In this document: positions 1 to 9,081 of the stretch, piece by piece
Layout: each line of letters starts with the position of its first letter
How positions within the stretch are numbered: the first letter of the stretch is position 1
Assembly: GCA_022496185.1 (NCBI GenBank)
Contig: WTXG01000017.1
Location: 124,001 to 188,000, forward strand
Reading direction: 5' to 3'
DNA from: Multifurca ochricompacta
Lineage: Eukaryota; Basidiomycota; Agaricomycetes; Russulales; Russulaceae
Length of the DNA: 64,000 nt
Program-made: the position numbers and the translations under genes
The notes under the pieces: model-generated
Seen by the model: only the letters and a program-made list of their open reading frames with translations
The model's database searches: none
Told to the model about the DNA's origin: nothing

Positions 1-2093
1 GTACTACCTCCTCAAACGTCTTTTCCGTATGCCCTCAACTGCTTTTTGCGCGAGTTCTGATGCTTTGGTAGTGAAACAGTAGCCTGGATCTTCACCTTCT
101 CTTCTATCCTACCACTGCCAAATGTCGCACGGCATAGTCATATCCTATCGATGTGATGAGGACAGGGTAAAATCTTTGTCCATGGTGCATCACTCCAATT
201 GATCCTTGGTTCGAAGGCAGCAAGCCAGGGATATCCCAAAACTAGATCTTGTCACCCAGATTGGTGACTAGAAAGCGGATAATCTTCGTTCTTTCCCCAC
301 TTGGACCTTGAGGTTGGTGTAATGTGTGATTTTTCCTGCTCGGTTGGCAGTTCCATCAATATTCCAGATATTCTTTTCCTGGGGAAGTGCCAGCATTCCT
401 AGTCCCATGGTTCTTGCCATTCGTGGCTGATGAAGTTATCTGTGGCTCCTGAATCAATCAGGATGTCACGGTCAGCCATCCTCTGTGTAGTTTCGAAATG
501 TACTGGTATTTTCAAAGACTTGAAGCAACTAGTATACACAGAGGTTACATGTAGTGCTCGTGCCCAGGCCGATGGGTTTGAGCCAATCAAAAATCCTTTT
601 TGCGAATGCCTTCTCTACTAGAATGGCTCGCACTTCCTCGCTTTCCTTCATCATATCGGCCCATATTTCTTGTGCTTTCTCCTCCTTTGTCAGCGTTTTC
701 TTTTCAACGGTTGGTGGGTTATTACATACTGGAGCAGTTGTAGCCTCGGCCGCTCGCACTCCCTTCTTTGGGCATTCCCTTGACATATGCCCTTGTGCTT
801 TGCAACGAAAGCACCGCCCTTCTTTCATTAATGTTTGTTGTTCATCTTCAGTGAGCGTGGCTCTGGCTCAGGTTCTGTCTGCTGAAGTGTCCATGGCATT
901 TGGATCTCTTTGACTAGTGTGCGTGGGTTTGACCCCAAAGGCAGCCTTCCATTGGTCGCGGGTCTTTCCCTTCTTGGTATCGACCCTGAAGCACGTCTGG
1001 AAATCCAGGTAATCCTGCTGTTGTCATTGAGCAGCATCTACCCAGGTGTCCCAGTCGTTGGGATGGTGAAACTGGATAATATTCTTTACCAGTGGGTTGG
1101 GTAACCCCTGGGAGAAGAGATCCAGCGTCGCTTCTTCATCTGTATCGTAGCCTGCCCTGCTGGCCAGGCTCCTGAACTTTGCCACATAGGCATCCAATTC
1201 TCCCTTCTCCATTCACAGGGACTTAAGTTCTCGAGCGGCCTTCTGCTTGGCCTGCCCATCTGTGTATGTGTCTTTGAATCGTTGGGCAATAGTTTCCCAA
1301 AGCCCTTCGCTGGTGGTACGGCGACCACCCTCAATCTGTTCATTCAGCCACTCTAGCTGCTCCATAGTCCAATCGTCCACAGCCTCCCCCCTGATCAGAG
1401 ACAGGAAGAGGTTAGCATGTTGGAAGGGGTTGATGATTTGGGGGACGTCATGGTTGAAGTTTTTGAATGTTGTGAACTCCAGCATGAACTTCTTACTCTG
1501 TGAACAATCCCCTGTGAACGTCTGTGGCAGTACTCCTGACAGGCGTCCTGAAGGTGGGGGAATGTTCAGAGGTAACATGGCCGGAGGTGGAGGAGGGGCA
1601 GGGTCTGGGAGCTGAGCGGTGATGGTGGACATGGTCTGATAGAATGGGGTAACGGTGTTGGTGGACTGGATGGAAATCTGGGGAGTTGTCAAAGCAGGGG
1701 CTCTGGACGTGACAACTTTGGGTGCAACTGGGGTTGTAGTCAACGCTAATACCAGTGCTTCTTCGCTGTGTTCTTCTACATACTCTTCTGGTTCAGAGTC
1801 CGTAACAATGGCTGGGGGATTCTCTCTCCACGGCCCTAATCCAAATTCAGGTGGGGCGGGTCCTGTAGTGACCCAAGAGTGGCGGCTGTCCGAGTATCAG
1901 ATACGATACCAAACTCTTTTCTCGTCGTTGTATTCTACCAGTTGGTATCTTCCATTGTGATAGACGTAGTATCCAAACTTGGACTTAAAGTCTTTCCAGG
2001 TGGCAGAGCCAAGTACTTGTTGTGAAAGGTCAGGCTCGTCCCTTCATTCAATGGGTTCTTCTTTAAAGAGGGTCTGACTGTGGCTGGAAGCCA
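1..2093 (-). pseudogene. Decayed gag-protease region of retrotransposon copy A
   Basis: Translation begins at an ATG at 2091-2093 with MASSHSQTLFKEE and aligns along its length to the gag of copy B (start 4867). Recognisable parts are a retrotransposon Gag domain (about 1030-1620; blocks such as QTFTGDCSQSKKFMLEF and DAYVAKFRSLASRAGYDTD), a CCHC zinc knuckle and an aspartic protease with IDSGATDNFIS. In-frame TGA stops lie at about codon 17, in the segment aligned to RYSESRHSW of copy B, after the LKSL block (about 1210), after DAAQ (about 1026) and just upstream of the zinc knuckle (about 867). Several sit where a CGA codon is expected. The protease frame also shifts near 399-420. The product cannot be made intact. 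Confidence 0.85.
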
Positions 2094-2100
2094 TGATGAG

Positions 2101-2111
2101 AGACTCGACTT
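2101..2111 (-). other. Primer-binding sequence of copy A (self-priming type)
   Basis: On the minus strand the sequence AAGTCGAGTCT lies 2 nt inside the LTR end. It does not begin with TGG, so it does not fit the 3' end of a tRNA. It is complementary to the presumed 5' end of the element's own RNA (2337-2347) over 11 nt, with one G:U pair. This is the arrangement known from Tf1-type elements that prime reverse transcription from their own mRNA. Confidence 0.65.
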
Positions 2112-2113
2112 GA

Positions 2114-2692
2114 TGTTACGTCCGGTGCAGGATGTTCCACACGACTTGTGTGACAGCTCAGTTTGCGGATTCAGATAGGGAATCAATAAGATCCCCTGGA
2201 GTTTGGTATGAATAGTCAAAGTCAAAGAGGCTGTACTCTAAGATGATGTTGAACAGAAAGAGTGCCAAAAGCACTGAGACAACCAAGGCCTAAGGATCAA
2301 AGGGAAGTCCAAAAGACAAGCACCGATGTATTCAATAAGTCAAGTCTGAGGTCTACATTGTAGTCTACAGAGGGCTTATATACGTAAGAGGGTGAGTGTC
2401 TATAGATAAGGATCATGGAGTCAAGTGGGCCCAAATATCTGGAAGCGGAGGGTGTAAAGCCTAGCTTCTACTGATAGGGAACTAAGTAAGTGTCCAGTCA
2501 TACGATAAGAAGATAAACGATAAGTAAGATAACAGTGAACAAACATAAGTAAACGGAGGAGTCACAGGGATGGACGAAGAGCATGTGACAGGTCCCACAA
2601 TGGAGACGTGATCTGATAGTGGAGAGTGGGTGGCGAGGAAGAGTTGTCGTTGGGCAGGAAAAAGAAGACAGGGAGAGATGGGGTTTGTAACA
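2114..2692 (-). repeat. 5' LTR of retrotransposon copy A
   Basis: The segment of 579 bp is bounded by inverted termini: on the minus strand it starts TGTTACAAA and ends CGTAACA. It aligns with 4887-5477 over long blocks, including the stretch around 2322-2350. On the minus strand a TATA box (TATATAAG, 2382 to 2375) lies about 35 nt upstream of AGACTTGACTT (2347 to 2337), which marks the likely transcription start and the R region. Confidence 0.8.
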
Positions 2693-4867
2693 GACGTGCT
2701 GGTGGGAAGCGCTGTGACTCTTCTTCCGAGAATACCTTCCAATGTCAATGATAAGTGACAGGTACTACTTCTTCAAAGGTTTTCTTGGTTTGTTCTTGCA
2801 CCGCTTTCTGGGCTAGTTCTGATGCTTTTGTGGCATAGCAGTGTCCGGGATCCTCCTCTCTCAGTTCAGCGGTACCATTGATTGCCATATGCCAGGCCTG
2901 ATAATCATATCCCAGAGATGTGATCAAGACTGGGTAAGATTCCTTGTCCATGGTGGCATCCATCCAGTTAATTTTTGGCTCGAATGCTGCCAGCCATGGA
3001 TATCCTAGAATGAGATCCTCATCCCCTAAATTGGTAATGAGGAAACAAATGATCTTCGTTCTCTCTCCTACTTGGATGTTGAGATCTGTGTAATGTGTGA
3101 TCTTTCCCACCCAGTTGGCTGTCCCATCAATGTTCCAAATGTTCTTTTCTTGGGGAAGTGCCAGCATCCCCAGCCCCATAGACTTCACTAATTGTGGGCT
3201 GATAAAATTATCGGTAGCTCCTGAATCAACCAGGATGTCTCGATCAGCCGTCTTCTGTGTAGTTTCGAAATGTACTGGTATTTTCAAAGACTTGAAACAA
3301 CTAGTATACACAGAGGTTATATGGAGTGCTCATGCCCAGGCCGATGGGGTAGAGCCGATTAAAAATCCTTTTTGGCAAACACCTTCTTGACTAGAATGGC
3401 ATGCACTTCCTCACTTTCCTTCATCATATTTGCCCATATATCCTGGGCTTTCTCCTCCTTGGTTCATTTGTCTGTTGCAGGTGGGTTGCTGATGGGGTGA
3501 ACTGGGGTGGTAGTAGCTTCAGCAATGCATGCTCCCTTCTTTGGACAGTCTCGAGACATGTGTCCTTGTGCTTTACAGCAGAAGCACCGGCCCTCCTTCA
3601 TCAAAGTCTGACGCTCATCCTCTGTAAGCATTGCCCTAGCTCAGGTCCTGTCTGCCAAGGTATCCATGGCATTTGGATCTCTCTGGTGATGTGGGGGTTT
3701 GATGCCAAAGGCCGCTTTCCATTGTTCTCGGGTTTTCCCCTTTTTGGTGTCAACTCCAAAATGTGTTTGGAAATCGAGTTAATCCTGTTGCTGTCATTGG
3801 GCAGCATCAACCCAGGTATCCCAATCCTGGGGATGATGAAATTGTATGATGTTCTTCACTAAAGGGTTGGGTAGCCCTTGGGAGAAGAGGTCCAATGTGG
3901 CCTCTTCGTCAGTGTCATATCCAGCTCTATTGGCCAGACTTCTGAATTTAGCGACGTAGGCATCAAGGTCTCCTTTATCCATTTTTAGAGACTTCAATTC
4001 ACAGGCTGCCTTCTGTTTGGCTTGTCCATCAGTAAATGCATCCTTAAACCTCTGGGCAATTGTTTCCCAAAGGCCTTCACTTGTGGTTCGTCGTCCACTC
4101 TCAATTTGTTCATTCAGCCACTCCAGCTGCTCCATAGTCCAGTCATCTACTGCCTCTCCTCAGATTAGGGAGAGAAAGAGATTAGCATGTTGGAAGGGGT
4201 TGATAATTTGGGGCACATCATGGTTGAAGTTTTTGAAGGTGGTGAACTCCAACATAAACTTCTTGCTTTGTGAACAATCCCCTGTGAATGTCTGGGGTAA
4301 TATGCCTGACAGCCGTCCCAAAGGCAGAGGAATGTTTGGTGGCACCATGGCTGGTGGTGGGGGTGGAGGGGCTGGGTCGGGGAGTTGGGCAGCAATAGTG
4401 GACATGTTCTGATAAAACGGGGTGACTGTGTCGGTAGACTGTATGGAGATCTGAGGAGTTGTCAAAGCAGGGGCTCTGATCATGACAACTGCGGGTGCAA
4501 CTGGGGCGATAGTCGATGCTAATACCAGTGCTTCTTCACTGTTCTCTTCTATGTACTCTTCTGGTTCAGAGTCCGTAACAATGGCCAGGGGATTTTCTCT
4601 CCACAGTCCTAGTCCAAATTCTGGTGGTGCAGGTCCTGTAGTGACCCAAGAGTGTCGGCTTTCCGAGTATCGGATACAATACCAAACTCTTTTCTCATTG
4701 TCATATTCTACCAGTTGGTATCTTCCATTGTGATAAACGTAGTATCCAAACTCGGATTCAAAATCTTTCCAGGCAGCAGAGCCAAGTACTTGTTGTGAAA
4801 GATTATTCTTGTCTCTGCGTTCGATGAGTTCTTCTTTAAACAGGGTCTGACTGCAGCTGGAAGCCAT
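2693..4867 (-). pseudogene. Decayed gag-protease-(pol) region of retrotransposon copy B
   Basis: The first open stretch (4160-4867, 235 codons, MASSCSQTLFKEELIERR) covers the Gag N-terminus and a proline-rich linker. An in-frame TGA at about 4158 separates it from the rest of the Gag domain (3794-4135). A TGA after DAAQ (about 3796) and another before the zinc knuckle (about 3646) follow at the same codons as in copy A. The protease segment (2745-3311) keeps the active-site DSGATDNFIS and the later DLILGYPWLAAFEPKINW block. The element is truncated by the insertion of copy A at 2693. No functional polyprotein is expected. Confidence 0.85.
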
Positions 4868-4873
4868 GATGAG

Positions 4874-4884
4874 AGACTCGACTT
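4874..4884 (-). other. Primer-binding sequence of copy B (self-priming type)
   Basis: Minus-strand AAGTCGAGTCT, 2 nt from the LTR end. It is perfectly complementary over exactly 11 nt to AGACTCGACTT at 5117-5107, the predicted first bases of the transcript. Pairing stops on both sides of these 11 bases. No tRNA 3'-end complement is seen. Confidence 0.7.
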
Positions 4885-4886
4885 GA

Positions 4887-5477
4887 TGTTACGTCTGGTG
4901 CGGGACATTCCACACAACTTGTGTGACAGCGTTTGTTCGTGATCAGATAAGGGACCAATAAGATCCCTTGGAGTTACACGGGAGGAGTCAGAGTCAAAGA
5001 GGCTGCTCTCTAAGACAATGTTAAGTGGGAAGTACCAGAAGTACTGAGACGTTCGAGTCAAGGCCTTCAAAGGGATGTCCAGAAGACAAGCACCGATGTA
5101 TTCAATAAGTCGAGTCTGAGGTCTACAATGTAGCTACAGCAGACTTATATACGTAATTGAATGGGCATCTACAAGATAAGGAACTGGAGTCAAGTGGGCC
5201 CAAATATACAGAAGCGGACAGCATAAAGTCGGGCTTCTGATAGGGTATTAAGTAAGTGTCTGAATGTAAAGATAAGGAGATAACACAATAAGAGATAAAG
5301 GGTTAAACATAGGTATACAGTGCATCAACAAGTCCAAAGCAAGTCACGGGGATGGGAGTAAGGCATGTGATGGGTCCCAGGACAGGGACATGATCATGAA
5401 GTGCAGAGTGGGTGGTAAAGACGAGTCACTGTTGGGGAGGTGAAAGAAAATGGGGTTGCTTGGCAGGGATTGTAACA
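4887..5477 (-). repeat. 5' LTR of retrotransposon copy B
   Basis: The segment of 591 bp is homologous to 2114-2692, with the same TGTTAC...GTAACA termini on the minus strand. TATATAAG (minus strand 5151 to 5144) lies 34 nt upstream of AGACTCGACTT (5117 to 5107), the predicted RNA 5' end. Confidence 0.8.
5107..5151 (-). promoter_or_regulatory. LTR promoter of copy B: TATA box and predicted transcription start
   Basis: The TATA box TATATAAG is at 5151-5144 and the predicted start is near 5117, 34 nt downstream on the minus strand. The start was chosen because the 11 nt beginning there match the primer-binding site, as known for Tf1-type elements. The equivalent sites in copy A are 2382-2375 and 2347. 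Confidence 0.55.
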
Positions 5478-7457
5478 CTTGGTCCGGGAAGGCCTGGGCT
5501 GGTCATCTGAAATGCACAATGCAAGTAAAGAACTTGCACACATTTTCATGGGTGACCTGCAGGTAACCCATGGGTTACCTGTACCCATAGTGACAGGTAC
5601 AGGTATGGGTACAGGTACCAATGAGGATACCCCAGGGTTACCCCTGCCAATCACTAGTTGACTGCCTGGACAGTGGGTTGTATGCAAAGGGGAGGATTTG
5701 GAAGTGGGACAAAAGATGAGAGTGAGGGTGAAAGTGCAAAGACATGAAGTGAACAGTTCAATAGCAAGGGGTGAGAAGCCTTCCACAAGGTGGGGCTAGT
5801 CTCCTAGGTAATCAGGAACCAGATCACAAGTGGACAGTCTGGAGCTGTCCATTCTATTCCCAAAGGGTTTATATACATAATTACAACTGGGACTTTGGTC
5901 TGTGCACTACTTTAGGGGAGGTTAACTTCACTTTAACTCCCCTCTGATCCACCAATAAGAATATCCCCACTTGTGGGCTTAGAAATCTGCAGTCTGCAGT
6001 CTGTGGACTGCTGTTTAGGCATTGTGGGGTTCTGTTAGTATTCTTCCCACAGGTCTCCAATTTGGCAGGAGTCTGGCCCTAGTCTGGACTGGCCCTTCTC
6101 TGGTCTTAATCTAGGCTTACCTTCATTTCTGAGGGTTCTGCAGGGTCTCTGAGAGCATCCAGCAATTTCTAGGGGGTCAGGAGATTTCTAGGGTGTCAGT
6201 TCATGACACACACCAGGCATTACAAATTCTGTGCATTCTGTGCAGGCATCTTTCATGTTATCTACATTATACAACAGCATTATATTACAGCAAAGGCATT
6301 ATGAATTAAATGACATAAAAAGACTGGTTTTTATCAGTCTTTTGGTGATGCTTGAAGATGTAAGACCAGTTAACTGCATGAAGTGAAGGTGCATTAACTG
6401 GGACTGATTTTCAGTCTTTTTTTGGTTTGGTCTGGTCTGGTTCCAGTCTTTTTTCAGTTAATTTAACCAAACCTTCACACCCTAGTCTTCTGGACAGACT
6501 CTAAGAGACTTGACTAAGAACACTCTTGTGCTTCAGGCACTTTCTGCTCAACAGTGTCTAAGGGATTAGCTCCTTGGCATTGACCTCTCATTTCTCCCTC
6601 AGTACACCTATAATATGGTGAACAAAGAACTATCAATTGACTTAGCTACACAAGCACACACATCATGACAAATGTCCAGCACTAGACATTACACTCACAG
6701 TCTGGCACCTCAGGTATTGCCACCACATGGTGGACAGACACCAACTGCATCACCTTTGCTACATCAACAACAGGTGGTAGGTGGGTCTGGCATGACATAT
6801 TAGGCATTCTGCAGCATTAGGAGATATCTCCAGTGGCTCTATCCAACCTCACCTCACTTCTATAGCCTTTTTCTTTTTTGTGTTTGTGTTATGTTGTGGA
6901 CATTAGTTTTTTTTTTATGCTTTTCTTTTGCTACTGATTCAATTTAGTGATGATTTATTTGGAACTTGAAGATCATGCATGCAAAGATGATTTTGGTGTG
7001 TGGGGGTGGCTCACGTGGGCATGAGACTTGGCGTGCATAGCGGAGATACCCGAGATACACACGTACTGCACAGCCTCATGTCATGTGTTATCAATTCGGT
7101 GCCGGTGATGCCTCCGCAAATTATTATAATTAAATATAAATTAACAAATTAAACAAATTAAATACACACCGCGTCGCGTATGTGCCTCAGTAGTTCGTAC
7201 CCCTGACCTCGAATTTTGTTTTATTTTGTACTAGTCGTAGGCTTTTAGCGACATTGCTATTACAACCCCTCAACCCCCCAGGCTTTATTTATATATGGGC
7301 GCATCTACGAGCTTTGATGCCCCTTGATCTGCATCATCCACATCAAAGGACTGAATATCCTTGAGCGAGCCGTGTAACGTATTAACATCCACATCCACCT
7401 CCACCTCCACCCTTCCCCCATTCGTTTACATGAACCCATATCATAGCGCATGCATTA
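5478..7457. other. TE-like spacer without genes; possible third, degenerate LTR
   Basis: No coding region can be supported. A perfect 20-bp palindrome lies at 5561-5580, followed by GTACCC/GGTAC-type motifs to about 5650. The stretch from about 5591 to 6211 could be a minus-strand LTR: TGTCATGAACTGACA at its right end, TGACA at its left, and a TATATAAA box at about 5867-5875. Repeated CAGTCTTTT motifs form a short hairpin near 6327-6352. CT/CA-rich DNA follows. The insertion site of the palindromic Tc1 element is at its right end. Confidence 0.4.
5561..5580. repeat. Perfect 20-bp palindrome AGGTAACCCATGGGTTACCT
   Basis: The two 10-nt halves are exact reverse complements. It is followed by several imperfect GGTACAGG/GGGTAC repeats up to about 5650, so it is the core of a small palindromic repeat cluster. 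Confidence 0.9.
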
Positions 7458-7463
7458 CAGTGC

Positions 7464-7668
7464 CTCACAAAACTGAGTCAATGTTTTGCACTTTTGCACT
7501 GTTTGTTGAATATCACATCAGCCAAAACAAATATAAACAAAGTCTTGGTAGACCATAAAAGGTGCAAGATAAGGGTTATGTAATGCAACAATGATTATGT
7601 AATTCTGATCAAAACCTGTGGAGCTATGCCCATTTCAAATTGGGGACTCATTGACTCAGTTTTGTGAG
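7464..7668. repeat. 205-bp sub-terminal block bounded by 20-bp inverted repeats
   Basis: CTCACAAAACTGAGTCAATG (7464-7483) recurs as its exact reverse complement at 7649-7668. The mirrored pair is at 8869-8888 and 9054-9073 in the right arm. The transposon end is therefore itself a smaller inverted-repeat unit. Confidence 0.85.
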
Positions 7669-7819
7669 TGGGTATCAGAAATATCAGAATCTGATGCTCC
7701 ACCAAATGTACAGCAACCAATCCTTAATATATGGTTACCATAGTTGTCTTAATATTGATGGGACCTGGAATAGAGCTATTTAACCATGGTTTACATTCCC
7801 AGAATATTATAATTTCCCA

Positions 7820-8292
7820 ATGCACCCCACCTCCTCTGCTCAGAAAGAAAACATGCTCTCTCTGGCCTCTGAAGGTCATTCCACTGACACTATTGCCTCC
7901 AGACTCAGCCTCAGCCAGTCCACAGTCTCTAGGACACTCAGAACCCTCCTTCCCAACCATCAGTCACCTCATTTTGGTCATCTTTCCAAGCTCTCTGCTA
8001 CCTCTGAACATGCTATCATGATACAAATTACCACAGGAAAGGTTGGCAATGCTGTCCAGGCCACAAAGCACATCAATTCCATCATCTCCAACCATGTCTC
8101 TTCACAAACTGTGCATTGGGTTCTTAAACAACATTCATTCAAGGCTGTAACAAAGGAGAAAAGGCCACTACTCTCTGCAGTACATTGCAAGAAGCACTTA
8201 GCCTTTGCTTTGAAGTACCAAAACTGGACTATGGAGGACTGGAAGAGGGTGATTTGGTCAGATGAGACCAAAATCAACAGGTTTGGGTCAGA
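7820..8292 (+). pseudogene. Truncated Tc1-like transposase, left arm
   Basis: The frame begins MHPTSSAQKENMLSLASEG and shows an HTH-like N-terminus (STDTIASRLSLSQSTVSRTL), then a region leading to WSDETKINRFGSD. This last motif is the usual surrounding of the second catalytic Asp in Tc1 transposases (IWSDE). The loop of the palindrome contains this block, and the homology ends there. The final catalytic residue and the rest of the C-terminal half are missing, because the sequence turns back into the inverted right arm at 8295. Confidence 0.8.
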
Positions 8293-8294
8293 TG

Positions 8295-8717
8295 CCAGTC
8301 CTCCACAGTCCACTCTCTGTACTTCAAAGCAAAGGCTAAGTGCTTCTTGCAATGTACTGCAGAGAGTAGTGGCCTTTTCTCCTTTGTTACAGCCTTGAAT
8401 GAATGTTGTTTAAGAACCCAATGCACAGTTTGTGAAGAGACATGGTTGGAGATGATGGAATTGATGTGCTTTGTGGCCTGGACAGCATTGCCAACCTTTC
8501 CTGTGGTAATTTGTATCATGATAGCATGTTCAGAGGTAGCAGAGAGCTTGGAAAGATGACCAAAATGAGGTGACTGATGGTTGGGAAGGAGGGTTCTGAG
8601 TGTCCTAGAGACTGTGGACTGGCTGAGGCTGAGTCTGGAGGCAATAGTGTCAGTGGAATGACCTTCAGAGGCCAGAGAGAGCATGTTTTCTTTCTGAGCA
8701 GAGGAGGTGGGGTGCAT
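8295..8717 (-). pseudogene. Truncated Tc1-like transposase, right arm (inverted copy)
   Basis: The translation from 8717 on the minus strand is identical to the left-arm protein for most of its length and differs only close to the loop (KYREWTVEDW in place of KYQNWTMEDW). It ends even earlier than the left copy, before the IWSDE block, at the junction with the loop. Confidence 0.8.
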
Positions 8718-9081
8718 TGGGAAATTATAATATTCTGGGAATGTAAACCATGGTTAAATAGCTCTATTCCAGGTCCCATCAATATTAAGACAACTATGGT
8801 AACCATATATTAAGGATTGGTTGCTGTACATTTGGTGGAGCATCAGATTCTGATATTTCTGATACCCACTCACAAAACTGAGTCAATGAGTCCCCAATTT
8901 GAAATGGGCATAGCTCCACAGGTTTTGATCAGAATTACATAATCATTGTTGCATTACATAACCCTTATCTTGCACCTTTTATGGTCTACCAAGACTTTGT
9001 TTATATTTGTTTTGGCTGATGTGATATTCAACAAACAGTGCAAAAGTGCAAAACATTGACTCAGTTTTGTGAGGCACTGTA

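Larger units (their letters stand above)
1..2692 (-). mobile_element. Ty3/gypsy-type LTR retrotransposon, copy A (5' part; inserted into copy B)
   Basis: Minus-strand element. Read from right to left it has a 5' LTR (2114-2692), an 11-nt primer-binding sequence (2101-2111), a gag start at 2093, a retroviral-type zinc knuckle (CFRCKAQGHMSRECP, near 770-815) and an aspartic-protease segment with the active-site motif DSGA (near 440-470). It continues past the left edge, where reverse transcriptase, integrase and the 3' LTR should lie. Its LTR abuts position 2693, which is inside the pol reading frame of copy B, so A is the younger of the two. Many internal stops make this copy unable to encode its proteins. 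Confidence 0.85.
2693..5477 (-). mobile_element. Ty3/gypsy-type LTR retrotransposon, copy B (5' part; interrupted by copy A)
   Basis: Minus-strand element with its 5' LTR at 4887-5477, primer-binding sequence at 4874-4884, gag start at 4867, and protease running down to 2745. Beyond an in-frame TGA the same frame continues into a typical start of reverse transcriptase (VFSEEESQRFPPA, about 2700-2735) and stops abruptly at 2693, where the LTR of copy A begins. The rest of pol should lie left of copy A, outside the window. Confidence 0.85.
7458..9079. mobile_element. Palindromic (foldback) Tc1/mariner derivative
   Basis: The whole 1,622-bp element is a palindrome. Arms 7458-8242 and 8295-9079 (785 bp each) pair without any gap, around a 52-bp loop (8243-8294). 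Both outer ends read CAGTGCCTCACAAAACTG inward and are flanked by TA (7456-7457 and 9080-9081), the target duplication typical of Tc1/mariner. The arms appear identical except for about five mismatches next to the loop (around 8222-8236). Each arm is the 5' half of a Tc1-like transposon, so two partial transposase genes face each other. Neither arm encodes a complete catalytic domain, so it cannot move on its own. Confidence 0.92.

Noticed and set aside
5394..5786. 130-codon minus-strand frame across the end of LTR B
   Set aside because: It crosses the LTR border and the palindrome cluster; its PVPIPVP stretch is only the translated repeat.
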